A DNA stretch of 64,000 nucleotides from Trichomonas vaginalis G3 (Eukaryota; Parabasalia; Trichomonadida; Trichomonadidae): positions 8,494,001 through 8,558,000 of the forward strand of contig NC_067205.1 in assembly GCF_026262505.1 (NCBI RefSeq), given 5' to 3'. A program made the translations under genes and the position numbers. The notes under the pieces are model-generated. The model saw only the letters and a list, made by a program, of their open reading frames with translations, made no database searches and was not told the DNA's origin. This document shows, piece after piece, positions 52,843 to 64,000 of the stretch (positions within the stretch are counted from its first letter, which is position 1; the number at the start of each line of letters is the position of its first letter).

Positions 52843-52998
52843 GCTCGGCGTTTGCCGAGCTATTGTACAATCCTACTCGAATTCATTACGCAGCCCTGGT
52901 CACTCAAAGGCCAGGGCATACAATTACAAAATAGTAGAGTGAGACTCTTCTAATTTCTTCCAATCACAAGGAAGATCTTAGAAGAGCCTCACTCTACT
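52843..52998. repeat. Hairpins in the non-autonomous hAT element
   Basis: GCTCGGC-GTTT-GCCGAGC at 52843-52860. GCCCTGG...CCAGGGC at 52893-52917. A longer imperfect stem at about 52929-52998 pairs AGTAGAGTGAGACTCTTCTAA with AGAAGAGCCTCACTCTACT. Confidence 0.85.
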
Positions 52999-53044
52999 CG
53001 AACACATTACGCAGCTCCTGCTCAACAATGAACAGGTCTTACCA

Positions 53045-53345
53045 CTTTGAGAGGCTTTCGCTCGAGTTCTGATGCAGATCCCAACGCGAGCGAGAGTCTC
53101 TCAAGCAAGCTTCTAATTCGTAGCTAGAGTTTCACTCTTATGAACTGGCAGCCAAATTGAGTGACTTTCGCTCGAGATCTAATGAAAAATCAGAACTCGG
53201 CCAAAAATTGCCCAAACAGGCTTGTAATTCGTAGCTATAGTATTGATCGTATGGATGTGTTGCCAATATGAGAGACTTTCGCTCGATGTCTGATATTGCA
53301 TCAGACATCGAGCGAAAGTCACTCAAAACAGCTTAGACATGTCTA
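53045..53345. repeat. About 113-bp degenerate repeats, third copy a perfect hairpin
   Basis: Three units begin near GACTTTCGCTCGAG and contain TAATTCGTAGCTA (units 1 and 2). In the third, 53274-53320 is a perfect 21-bp stem with loop ATTGC. The earlier units hold decayed versions of the same hairpin. Confidence 0.8.
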
Positions 53346-53957
53346 TTTTGACGGCATTAAATGATTTCATAGGAAATGTCTCAGTTGTTAATTAAGTTCA
53401 CGTGAGCTTTTATGAATGAAAATAAGTAAAAAAAAAGAATTTTCTAAAAAAAAATTGTGTACGCATTGAAATTTTTATCTATAAATTTAGATATGTCATC
53501 AATAATATAATATAATTTTAAATTCGTGGAGTACACTTGGGATAATTGAATATGGGCTACCCCATCCCAACCTCTCAAACTTCCTCTGAATTTGGACAAG
53601 GTATCCCAATCCCAAAGACCTATCTGAATAAAATGAAATAAGTATATTATATATATTATTTATTTGCTAATAATGAGCATAAATCGCTAAAATTATGAAG
53701 AAATTAAAAATTAAAAATTAAAATTAGAAAAAAATGTTGATTTAATGAGAGAATATTGTATAAAAATAGAATTATTAGCTAAAATACGTATTAATTTTAT
53801 GATATTTCAATCACATTAACGAAAATCGCCCATTTTTAATTCAAATGGGCGGGAAAAAAAATAAAATTCCAAAAAAAAAATTGAATTGGGGAAACGATAG
53901 GGGACAGGATATGAGAAACCCCATATGTTTGGGAATTTTTCGCATCACTATTTTATT

Positions 53958-54336
53958 TGATTTTATAAAATATTAAAATTTCGCAATCAACGATACTTTT
54001 CAATAAAAATTGATTAAACAAATTATGAAAATTGATTAAAATTAAATAAATAATTTTGAAAATTTAATATTTTCAATTGGAAGTTCAAACAGGCTTCAAA
54101 TATTCGTAAATAAAGAATGTGATGTTTCAAGTAATTAAAATACACATATTGTTTAATTCAAATATATCTTCTTTAAAATTGAATTAATATAGAAATTTTC
54201 CTATTCCATCAAAATTTTCCACGTGTCATAAGGCTTGGGCTTCAATATTTGAAATATCTATTATTTTTCACGTCTTATTCAATTAATCATTCATACGCGT
54301 CACGATGAATATACACCATCTATTTAGTTGATAAAC
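53958..54336. other. Intergenic upstream of the giant Q/N-rich gene
   Basis: AT-rich spacer; promoter sequences are presumably here but no clear initiator could be fixed. Confidence 0.4.
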
Positions 54337-57300
54337 ATGATAAGTTCCATGTCTGGCAGAATTATTATTATGCAATATGGAAAAACTTGCCAACCAAAAC
54401 AAATTATTAGAAAATTTATTGTGTCATGTCTTGTCAAATCGAATTTCAGCATTAAAATTATTTTGAGAGGGTGTCTTATCAAAAAAAAATTTTGCATGGA
54501 AGAAGCAATATCTTTTCTTGCGAGATCAACCAAAGATGGATCTAAGAAAAAAGACCTTATTAAAAGACATCTGAAGACAATAGAAGGCAAATTAGACACT
54601 AATTCGATTAAAAATAATCAACAAGGGATTTTCATTTATAATTTTTTCAAATCTACAGAAGTTACGTTGAATCCAGACGAGTTTCAAGTGATACGTGATC
54701 TTCGTTTCATTACATTCAAAGATTTCAAATCAATAATCCTTCCTTATACATTGATGGAGCCAGCATACTACTTTTCTCAATGCAACACGTTCCTTGAGTA
54801 TGTTTCGACTGCATTACACAACAAATGGTTTGAATTAAATTTATTCCGGGAAAATACATTGATTTACATGTTCTGTCAGTTAATGATGAAGATTACGAAG
54901 AAAAGATGCAAGGTATCTTTAGCTGAGGCAAAAAACACAAACACAAAACAAAATAGAGATGAATTACGAATTTTTACTCAAAATGGACAAATTGTTGAGT
55001 TCATGATCAACGATATACACGTGTCAAATCTGACTGACGATAATGATTTTGTCGAAAAATTGTATTCGACTTTTAATGTCGAATTTGAGACCGAAATCGA
55101 CAATACGAATGACGTAATGCTATACAATGACTTGGATATTATCACTTGGAAAGTGTTTACCAACTTAGATTTTCCAAATTGTGAAAATGATAAAATTAAT
55201 CGAACAATTAACATTTTGGGAAGCCAAATGAGGGAGAATCGTGACGTAAATGGCTATAAAGCTGGTGTTGAAGAGGTTTTGTTGCATAACAATCATTTAT
55301 ATTTGCAATTTAAACCAAATTCAATTAAATTCGATCTGAAATCATCGATTAAATGGTATAAAGCAAGAGAAACTAATGATTTACAGTCATGGTTACCGGA
55401 AATTGCTGAGTATTCTTACAAAAAGTATCTAATTCAGAATTATGATTCAAATTTGTATTGCAAAAACAAATTTAATGAATTATATTTGAACAAGAGTCCG
55501 AAAGACGTTGATAAGGAACTAAATCAGCAAGAGTTACAAAAGTTTTGGGATAATTTATCAATTTTCAATCAAAAAATTTTCGAAAAAAATTTTTTGAAGA
55601 AAAGGAACTTCACTTTTCAAGAAATTGAAACTCTTCAAGAAATTCTTGATGATTATCCAGAAGACATGAACCTAGTAATACCGAGAGTCACGAAATCCGT
55701 CTTCTTGAGTAAATTGACTGATCTCTTTCCTTCAATCTCAAAAATGAATAAAAATAATTTGAAAGACGTCTATTCAAAAATTGAGAGGGAAACCGTCAAC
55801 GAAAACAAACTGAAGATTTACAGAGAACTCAGAGAAACATTCGAAAACACACAGAACTTAAGTGTAAATTACAAAAATGTTTTCGAAGGAAGTGAAATGT
55901 TCAAAAAATTGACAGATTGCGGTTTGAAATTTTATGAGATCAGGAAAATGTTTTCAAGTAAGTGCAGCACGATACCTATTTCTCATCTGATTTATTTAGT
56001 TGCCAATTCTTACAACGTAAATAAGAAAATGAACGATATCTGTCAAACCGTTTATAAATTCACTTTTATGGAGAATCATTATGACGAAATCTTGGAATTT
56101 ATCAGTGATAACAACATTACAGATCTCAATGTTTTCATGGAAAAGATGTATTTCATTTCTGAGACGAATTTTGTCCAAAAATATTACAAATATTTTGATG
56201 ATTTCGTTGCTTGGAACTTGCCAAATTTCTTTGACAAAAATCATTTAATTGTTGAAGATTTTTACAAGTTTTTGGAGCAAGAAAGTTCAGAAACAATTTC
56301 AAAAGTCAATGATTTATTGAGTGAAGAAAACAATGCAGAAAAATCCCAGAAAATTTTGGATTTATCTCTTAGATTTAATGAGTTATTGACTCCTTTCTTG
56401 GAGAATTTGTTGCCGCCGATGTGTAAAAATGCAGGTAATATAATAGAATATGAAAAAGAACCAGTTTATAATATCATAAAAAGTGTCAAAGACTTTTTGA
56501 CATTTAATACAAATAATTTGAAGACTTATGAACTAGTTTATTTGGAGCAGTATAACTTGAGAGTTTCAAACAAAGTTAATAATAAGTTTTGGAGATATTC
56601 GAAAGGAAAAATTTTCATGTTTTGTTTCGATAACAAATATTCAAAAGATGATTTCTTGTTTGAAAATGGAAATCCTGATTACATAACTTTGAAATTGCCA
56701 ATAATTAATGCAAGTAAAAAATTGGACTTGCAAAATCTCCAGAAAATACAAAAACAAATTTTGGCTTTGAATCAAAATTCTCAAAATCAAAACTTTGAAA
56801 ATTTGATCAAATCAAAAATTTCAAAAAGTGACAGCTCACAACCGCTTTTTGTCAAATGTCTTGAATATCTTGATATAATGAAAACTGTTAAAGTAGATGT
56901 TGATAAATACAGAGCAATTAATGATTTCAAATCGAGTGTTTCAAAACAAAATGAACAATTTGAAATTCTTGATTTATCAGAAATGTCACTTTTTATTGAT
57001 GAACTTGAAGGAAGAATTCTAAGTAATTTTTCGAAGATTGATTTGACAATTCCAAATATCATTACAATACAAGAGAAGCCGCTGGAAATCTTGATAAGAA
57101 CAAATCTAAATAATCCAAAAATTAAAATAAAATCAGAACAAGATAATGTCAAAGGTTTTATGTCAGAAAATATGATCAAACTTCAGATCCCTGTAAAAGA
57201 AATGGGATTAGGTTATAACCAAGTGAATTTCGATTTGTTTGTTAATGATATCCAATATCCTTTCAATTTGAATTTGGGAAAAATTGAAAGCCAAGTTTAC

Positions 57301-60300
57301 ATCTATTCAAAAGGTTTCACTTTTTATTACAACAAAGAAAATAATGTAATGTGTTACAATCCGAAATTTTTGGCAGAAGACAATCCTTTGACTGTCAGGA
57401 CGTTCGGAACTGATTTATCACCAATTGACCATAAACTTCAGTTCTTCACCGATAATAAACCGTCAACAGAATTTGACAATGATGAAAAAGTGACAGCAAT
57501 TTTGCCAGATACGGATCCAGATTATTACATGAATGTTTTAGTCTCGAAAGATCTTTCTTGTCTTATTTTCACTCGTTTTGAGAAATTTGACAGACCGTTT
57601 ATTACAAAATATTTCAACAGAATGGCAGGAAAATTCGAAGAAATGCCGGAATATTTATATGCAGGAACTCTTGGATTCAGATACTATTTCTATATAAATA
57701 CTCCTCTTAAGAGCTCCAAAGATAAATTGACAGTACAACTTGATCCAAATGATGATTTACAAATCAAAGACATGAAATATTCCGATGACCACATTTTGTT
57801 GTTTGATTTAAGTTTTTCAAGACATTGTGATGAAGAAAGTCAATTGAAAATTATCATTTCTACCGATAAAAAGGAGTTTGTCAAGGAAATACCGATATCT
57901 GTTATTCCTTTCCCTTTGAATATCATTGATGAAGGAGATGATGTTTGCATCGAAGCAGAGTATTCTGAATTAGATGATTATCCTTTTGTTTATTACGATG
58001 AAGTCAGCAAAAAATGGTTGCCAATAAAAACAAATGAACCAGTTCCAAAACCAACCTATAAATTTGTTGTTTGCACGCTCAATGGTTATTATTGGAGAGC
58101 ATTTAATACAGAATACAACATTGAAACAAATGTTGATTTTTCAAAGGATTCGTGTTTCCCTGAAAACGTGACAAATTATTGTTATTTTGTTGTTTATGGA
58201 AATTCATATCAAATTGTCATGGAAAATGAATATGATCCAAGCAGAATGAAGCGAGTTGCTGTGAGATTATGTGATGAACCTTATCATCCAAATGAACCTG
58301 ATACAGTTTGGGTCAAAACATGGGCTCCAATTTCTGATAATTTGGATTATTTGAATGAAATTTTCAAAGATATGAAATTCAAAGACTTTGTTCGGATTTC
58401 TGATGAACTTTACAAATTTTTGAAGGTTAATCCTGATGATTCTCATTTCAGTAAAAAGATGAATACAAAATATTCAGAGATAAAGAAAGTTGGTGATGGC
58501 AAAGGATTGATCAAATACATGAACATTATTTTCGCTGACAGATTGAAGTTTTTCAGACAAAACAGATATCAATTAAGATTGCCAATAAAACTTGATGAAA
58601 TTTTTGCAGCACAAAAGTCAATGACAACGAAACATGAGTTTAATCCATGGGAAGTTAAACAATGGAATAACATGATAGAACAAAAACAAAATGAAATGAA
58701 TAAAATTGACTTCCAAGAAATTGAAAATGAAGATTCAAACGAAGTAATTCAATTTACAAAAGAAAGTGTGTCACTTTTATCTTATAACGATATTCAAGTC
58801 AAAGAAGAACCCGAAATTAAATTGGATATTGGAGAAGTTGATTATGTATTTGAAGATCTTGAATCGCTAACTATTCCTCAGATAAATGATTTGGATGACA
58901 ATTTTTATTGGAAATCAATAATTTTGTGCAAGAAATATCCATTTGTTGTTAGAAAACACTTGTCTGAATATGACAAATTGCCTAATAATGCGTTCCATAT
59001 TTATTCATTCTTGTATGAACTTTATCAACTCTCAAAGATGATCAAAACTGATATTGCAAATGAATTCATTCGCTGCTTTGAGTTCATGACATTACAAGTT
59101 GGAGATGATCAAGAAAAATACCAGAATTCGATTGTTTTGCCTTCGGCTGTTTTCGGAGATGAAAAAGAAGAGAAAGAAGATGTTTCATTTTCTGAAATTC
59201 CAAACGAAAAAACACAAGAAATCAAAAATTATGAAGTTCAAGATCCAATTCCTTCTCAACAAAACAAAGCTGAAAATCAACAATTTTCTGTTGAATTAAA
59301 TCAAAACCAACAAAACACGACTAATTTAACTCATAATCAACAATTTTCTGTTGAATTAAATCAAAAACAACAAGAATCTATTAATCAAAATTCAACTCAA
59401 AAAACTAATGTTCCAAATCAAATGGTGAACCAACAAATGAATGATGTTAATTCATCAAACCAAATGATGAATTCAAATCAATTTTTTGGACAAAAATCGG
59501 ATCTACAGTTGAATATGAATGTTCAAAATCAATTACAGAATCAGCAAATGATGAATCCAAATCCAATGATTCAAAATCAGAATTCTAATATGCAGATGAT
59601 GAATCAATTAATGAACCAAATGATGAACACTCAAAATCCAATGATGAATCCAATGAACCAAATGAACCAGATGAATCCAATGAACCAAATGAACCAATCG
59701 AATCCAATGAACCAAAATCAAATGTCACAGATTAATCAAATGATGTCACTATTGAACCAAATGAATCCAATGAACCAAATGAACCAAATGAATCCGATGA
59801 ACCAAATGAACCAAATGAATCCGATGAACCAGAACCAAATGAATCCGATGAACCAAATGAACCAAATGAATCCGATGAACCAGAACCAAATGAATCCGAT
59901 GAACCAGAACCAAATGAATCCGATGAACCAGAACCAAATGAATCCGATGAACCAGAACCAAATGAATCCGATGAACCAGAACCAAATGAATCCGATGAAC
60001 CAGAACCAAATGAATCCGATGAACCAGAACCAAATGAATCCGATGAACCAGAACCAAATGAATCAGTTAAATCAGAGCCAAATGAATCAAAACCAAATGA
60101 ATCCAATGAATCCAATGAACCAAATGAATCAAAACCAGATGAATCAAAACCAAATGAATCAGAACCAGATGAATCAAAACCAAATGAATCCAATGAATCC
60201 GATGAACCAGAACCAAATGAATCCGATGAATCAGAACCAAATGAATCAGTTAAATCAGAGCCAAATGAATCAAAACCAAATGAATCCGCTGAATCCAATG

Positions 60301-61635
60301 AACCAGAACCAAATGAATCAAAACCAAATGACTCAAACGAACCAAAACCAAATGTATCCGATGAACCAGAACCAAATGAATCAGAACCAGATGAATCAAA
60401 ACCAAATGACTCAAACGAACCAAAACCAAATGTATCCAATGAACCAAATGAATCAGAACCAAATAAACCAAAACCAGATAAATCAAAGCCAGATGAATCC
60501 AATGAATCCAATGGACCAGAACCAAATGAATCCGATGAACCAGAACCAAATGAATCAGTTAAATCAGAGCCAAATGAATCAAAACCAAATGAATCCAATG
60601 AATCCGATGAACCAGAACCAAATAAACCAAAACCAGATAAATCAAAACCAAATGAATCAGAACCAGATGAATCAAAACCAAATGAATCAGAACCAAATGA
60701 ATCAGAACCAAATAAACCAAAACCAGATAAATCAAAACCAAATGAATCAAAACCAAATGAATCCGATGAACCAAATGAATCAGAACCAAATAAACCAAAA
60801 CCAGATAAATCAAAACCAAATGAATCAAAACCAAATGAATCCGATGAACCAAATGAATCAGAACCAAATAAACCAAAACCAGATAAATCAAACAAATGAA
60901 TCAAAACCAAATGAATCCGATGAACCAAATGAATCAGAACCAAATAAACCAAAACCAGATAAATCAAAGCCAGATGAATCCAATGAATCAGATAAACCAG
61001 AATCTGATGAATCAAATGAATCAATTTGGTTTTGTTCCTCAACCGCAATTTTCGCAGAATTCTTCAAACAGTTCATCGCCACAAAGCAGCAATCAGCCAA
61101 TGCCACAGCTAAACATTTCCCAGTCAATTGATCATCAATCTTCCTCTTCAAGTTCCAATCAATCATCGCCACAAAACAGCAACCCATTGTATCCTCAGTT
61201 TGGTTTTTCTGCAACACAGCAAAATAATTTCCAAACAACCCAGTCTTCATTTGAACCGAACCAGTATCAGCAACAAGCAGAAATTCAGCTTGGATTTTCG
61301 CGTCCATCAGCAAACATGAATCAGCAACAAATGACTGCAACTCAGCAACTTCAATTTGGTTTTGCTCCACAAAATGCAAACCAATTTAATCAACAGTTTG
61401 GATTTGGACAGAATCAAATGAATTTTGCTCCACAGATGAATGTTAATTCTCAATTTGGCTTCCAACAGAATCAATTTGGATTTGGACAAAATTAAGGTTT
61501 TTCCCAAAACCAGACTAACTTTGGATTTAATGGAAATCAGATGAATACTTTTGGATTTGGCCAAGGACAGATGCAACAGACAAATCAAGGTCAGCAGAGT
61601 AATGATTTCCAAAATAATGATTCAATGTATCTCTA
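54337..61635 (+). pseudogene. Giant protein with Met/Asn/Gln/Pro repeats and FG-rich tail, interrupted near 3' end
   Basis: ATG 54337 (or 54496, MEEAISFLARSTK, which starts the first protein-like region). About 1,550 residues of non-repetitive sequence are rich in Asn, Lys, Phe and Asp with alternating helix and strand and no domain I recognise. From ~58900 the sequence becomes Gln/Asn-rich, and from ~59640 to 61010 it is MNPMNQ/NQMNQ repeats. Two lesions follow. A 2-bp loss near 60890 leads one frame to a stop at 61129-61131. The frame that continues (60896 on; QFGF, FGFGQNQ motifs) meets TAA at 61493-61495 where CAA would fit, then stays open to TAA 61633-61635 (NNDSMYL). FG dipeptides recall nucleoporins, and the tail is prion-like; both are speculation. 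Confidence 0.6.
59640..61015. repeat. Coding tandem repeat (ATGAACCAGAACCAA-type units)
   Basis: Nested 9-, 12-, 15- and 24-bp units (e.g. ATGAATCCGATGAACCAGAA) encode MNP, MNQ and NQ blocks. The minus strand of this tract gives long Ser/Phe/Gly/Asp frames that are only mirrors of the repeat. Almost no G occurs outside ATG/GATG words on the plus strand, a strong strand bias. Confidence 0.9.
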
Positions 61636-62272
61636 AAAACTAATTTTTTATTATATAAAATAATATTTTTTAATTTGGAATGATCAAACAATCGATTGTA
61701 TTTGATTTGTGTAATATATTCCTCATTATCGACATTTATGATGGTATATTAATTAATTTGAAGTTAAAATCAAATATTTTGAAATTCACGATAAATCTTT
61801 TCATAAATAATGAAAGTAATCTCTTCACGTCTGATTATCAAAATAAATTTTTAGTACTATGGTAAATTGAAAATATAGATATTTTGATCTTAAAATTGAA
61901 GCTATTAAATTGTTTTGACTATGATACCTGTAATGTTCGTGAAGTAAAATTACAAACACTACATCAATATTTTGTTGCCTTAGTGAGGAATTTAAAGATA
62001 TTATTTAATAATTTCAAATTCAATTTTGAATCAGATATTAATATTACTAACACAAAATGATAGAAAAGAAAGATTTTATTTTAAATACAATGAGTTACTA
62101 ATAAGGAAGCATTAAATAGTGATATTTTTTCAAATCATCAAAAGGTTATGTAAGAACTTGAAGACTGATAGTAATACAATAAATATATACTAGAATTATG
62201 TGCTATACAGTAGTATAATCTAATATAGGCAAATAGTTAGAAAAAATATTCCGAAAAAGTAATGATGTGGGC
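61636..62272. other. Intergenic, no gene supported
   Basis: A 61-codon frame at 61680-61865 has an ATG but no initiator context or recognisable feature. The rest is AT-rich. Confidence 0.45.
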
Positions 62273-62758
62273 TCATTTTTTGCTTGCTGTTTGATCAGGT
62301 TTTGTTTCTAGCATTTTCTTGAACTGAAATTGGACCACAATTGATTGCATGGAATCAATAATTAAAGAAATCAGGATAAAAATTATGCTAATAATAAAAG
62401 GAATGATCCAGAAAATCAGAATAAAGTACTCAAATCTACTGAAATAATCGTCTGAGAAGTAAAAACGCTCCCAATTTGCTGAAAGATATACTTCTATAAC
62501 GCTTGAAAGGGATAAGCAAGTAACTGATACAATGAACGAAATTGTTGTTAAAATCAAGTTGCCTCTGTTAGAAATGATGAAATATGAATAAAAAACGTGA
62601 AAGGCAAGGATGGCTATGATTGGGAGGTCTACATAATTAATTGATATTAGCATTAGGAGAATTTCCTTGATTGTCGACATCTCGGCTGAGAGATAGAAAG
62701 CAGCCATATCTTTCTCCAACGTTGAAAAAATGACTTTGAAATTTTTGAGATGATTCAT
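62273..62758 (-). CDS. TMEM18-like membrane protein
   Basis: 161 residues with three to four hydrophobic segments at about 28-55, 65-90, 110-140. The stretch DLPIIAILAFHVFYSYF, then YLSANWERFYFSDDYFSRFEYF, follows the TMEM18 pattern (a first span with AFH, then an Asn-Trp-x-x-Phe ... Tyr-Phe motif before the last span), and the C-terminal helix ends in Lys/Gln. TMEM18 proteins sit in the nuclear envelope/ER and have been linked to chromatin contacts in other eukaryotes. The start at 62758 is preceded on the minus strand by TCATATAT about 13 nt upstream. Confidence 0.65.
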   Translation of the reverse strand: MNHLKNFKVIFSTLEKDMAAFYLSAEMSTIKEILLMLISINYVDLPIIAILAFHVFYSYFIISNRGNLILTTISFIVSVTCLSLSSVIEVYLSANWERFYFSDDYFSRFEYFILIFWIIPFIISIIFILISLIIDSMQSIVVQFQFKKMLETKPDQTASKK

Positions 62759-62829
62759 AAATTGGAGATATATGAGTATTTAAAGAAAAATTGATGAAAT
62801 AACATAGGAGCATTAAATTACAACTCAAA

Positions 62830-64000
62830 AGGCCATTATCAATTTTCTGAGTATAAAGAAAACGATCGCTGTCAAAAATACTTCGAAGTTTTCAATTTTT
62901 CTTTATATCACAAACCATTTTGTCCGGCTAAATTTATTTATTGTTCGAGAAAATTTACGATCATCATGATGTAATACTAATCATAATAATATAACAAATT
63001 GAAAAGAATCAAATAATCTGAAGCTAAAGGTGAACACAATAACAATATTAGCACTTACTGTGATCTTAGAAATTAATATGGCAACTATTCTTTAAATTTG
63101 ATGAAAAAAAATTGGAGATTGTAGGGTTTAATTCCAAAATCATGCTAAGGAATAATTTAAAAATGATTTTAAAAATGATAAATGCACTTTAAATTAAGAT
63201 AAAATGTTCAATTTCAAATAATACTTTTTAAAATTTAAGAAATATCATTTTTCTGATTTAAAACATAATAAATTCAATTGTTGGATTAAAAATACTTTCT
63301 GTCTTCCCTAAAAATTTTTGCGATTTTATTTTATTTTATTTTTTTCTAATAACTATAAATTAGGAAATTATTAAATGTATATGACAAAATAATTTGAAAT
63401 TTGGCGTAAGTAGTTTATAATGATTTCATATTTTTATATTTGAACTCGAATTATCATAATTTGAATTAAAAGAAATAATACAATTATAGAATGAGTATTT
63501 TTTGTAATTATGGCCGGCTTTTGCTTTTTATCAATTATTTTTATTAGGAAAAAAGAAATATCGAAAGTTTGATTTAAATATTAAGTGAATTTATAATTGT
63601 AGAGAAGGGAATAATATTTTCTAATCGGATTTAAAGTTTAATTTATATTTTGTAGAATAATTAATTTTTTTCTAGTGAAGGATCTCTTGGATAGCCAATT
63701 AGATGCTGAATATTCATTGATTCAATCTTTAAAATGAATATTTAAATTGAGCCAAAGAAGGTCATTCCAACGTATCGCAGAAATCAAAACAAAAAATAAA
63801 CTTCACAAAAGTTGTGAGCTGAACGTATTTGTATCAAAAGTGATTTGAATTCATAATTGAAAATTATTTTGGAAATGACAAGCATTTGGAGATGATTAAT
63901 TTTTTAAATAAAAATATTTAATAATACATTGAAAAGAAGAAACCGATATATTTTTTACTAAAGAAAATAATTTTCTTAAAAAAAACATTATCAATAGTAT
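62830..64000. other. Intergenic, AT-rich, nothing recognised
   Basis: Both strands are dense with stops; no repeat, RNA gene or protein frame is supported in the last 1.2 kb. Confidence 0.5.

Larger units (their letters stand above)
52724..53950. mobile_element. Non-autonomous hAT relative, 1.2 kb, hairpin-rich
   Basis: The left end TAGAGATGCGAG and right end TCGCATCACTA are inverted, and subterminal words (CCTGGGATG, TTGGGATAAATTTTGACA; right CCCCATATGTTTGGGAA) match the 11.5-kb hAT element. TTTTATT is repeated directly on both sides (52717-52723, 53951-53957). It has no transposase; the interior is made of hairpins and about 113-bp repeats. Confidence 0.7.

Noticed and set aside
53138-53326. 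62-codon minus-strand frame in the 1.2-kb hAT relative
   Set aside because: It reads through the about 113-bp hairpin repeats; no independent evidence for a protein.
54324-57179. Several minus-strand frames under the giant gene
   Set aside because: Shadows of the long plus-strand frame, with no promoter context.
59732-61048. Long minus-strand frame rich in Ser, Phe, Gly, Asp
   Set aside because: It is the mirror of the MNQ/MNP coding repeat; its composition follows from the repeat and it has no unique sequence or promoter.

Overview
The window is AT-rich eukaryotic DNA from a parabasalid protist, most likely Trichomonas vaginalis or a close relative. The supporting signs are intronless genes, TCA(Y)T(T/A)-type initiator sequences just upstream of ATGs (24920, 21028, 52331), a Maverick/Polinton, Mutator-like and hAT transposons, and very large repetitive surface-type proteins. 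The species call is inference; no rRNA or other diagnostic marker is present.

Layout. (1) 1-14879: right-hand part of a Maverick/Polinton, running off the left edge and ending in a terminal inverted repeat. It carries a packaging ATPase, a protein-primed DNA polymerase B, a retroviral-type integrase, a D12-class adenine methyltransferase, a tail-fibre-like protein, a NUMOD/HNH-type relic, small amphipathic proteins and several unknown small genes. It is a broken fossil overall, although the integrase and methyltransferase frames look whole. A 1.6-kb palindrome-bounded cassette sits inside it. (2) 14880-19710: simple tandem repeats and a MULE (about 15145-19507) whose transposase has an N-terminal FYRN/FYRC chromatin-type domain. 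(3) 19.7-24.6 kb: mostly gene-poor, with a broken C2-like gene and a BRCT-domain gene carrying a PIP-like motif. (4) 24.9-51.3 kb: three tandem paralogues of a large secreted or surface protein built from Ig-like beta-sandwich repeats. Copy 1 has a slippage frameshift and is split by an 11.5-kb hAT element, copy 2 is open, and copy 3 is decayed. (5) 29927-41453: the hAT element itself (TIR TAGAGATGTGA, 9-bp target duplication). Its transposase gene was interrupted by a TGT...ACA-ended foldback-like element, and the transposase C-terminal part plus foldback element was then tandemly triplicated. The foldback elements contain arrays of long perfect hairpins and a captured 3' gene end. (6) 42.2-43.1 kb: a host gene of unknown function between surface copies 1 and 2. 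(7) 51.6-64 kb: a 14-3-3 gene, a 1.2-kb non-autonomous hAT relative full of hairpins, a giant protein with a Met/Asn/Gln/Pro repeat and FG-containing tail (interrupted near its 3' end), and a TMEM18-like membrane protein.

How things fit together. The host genes here (14-3-3, TMEM18-like, BRCT protein, surface paralogues) form no pathway. The window is best read as a surface-gene tandem cluster remodelled by nested DNA transposons and by recombination between repeats. The most unusual items are the FYR-MULE fusion, the hairpin arrays with inverted loops inside a recent tandem amplification, and the phage-tail-fibre-like gene in the Maverick.
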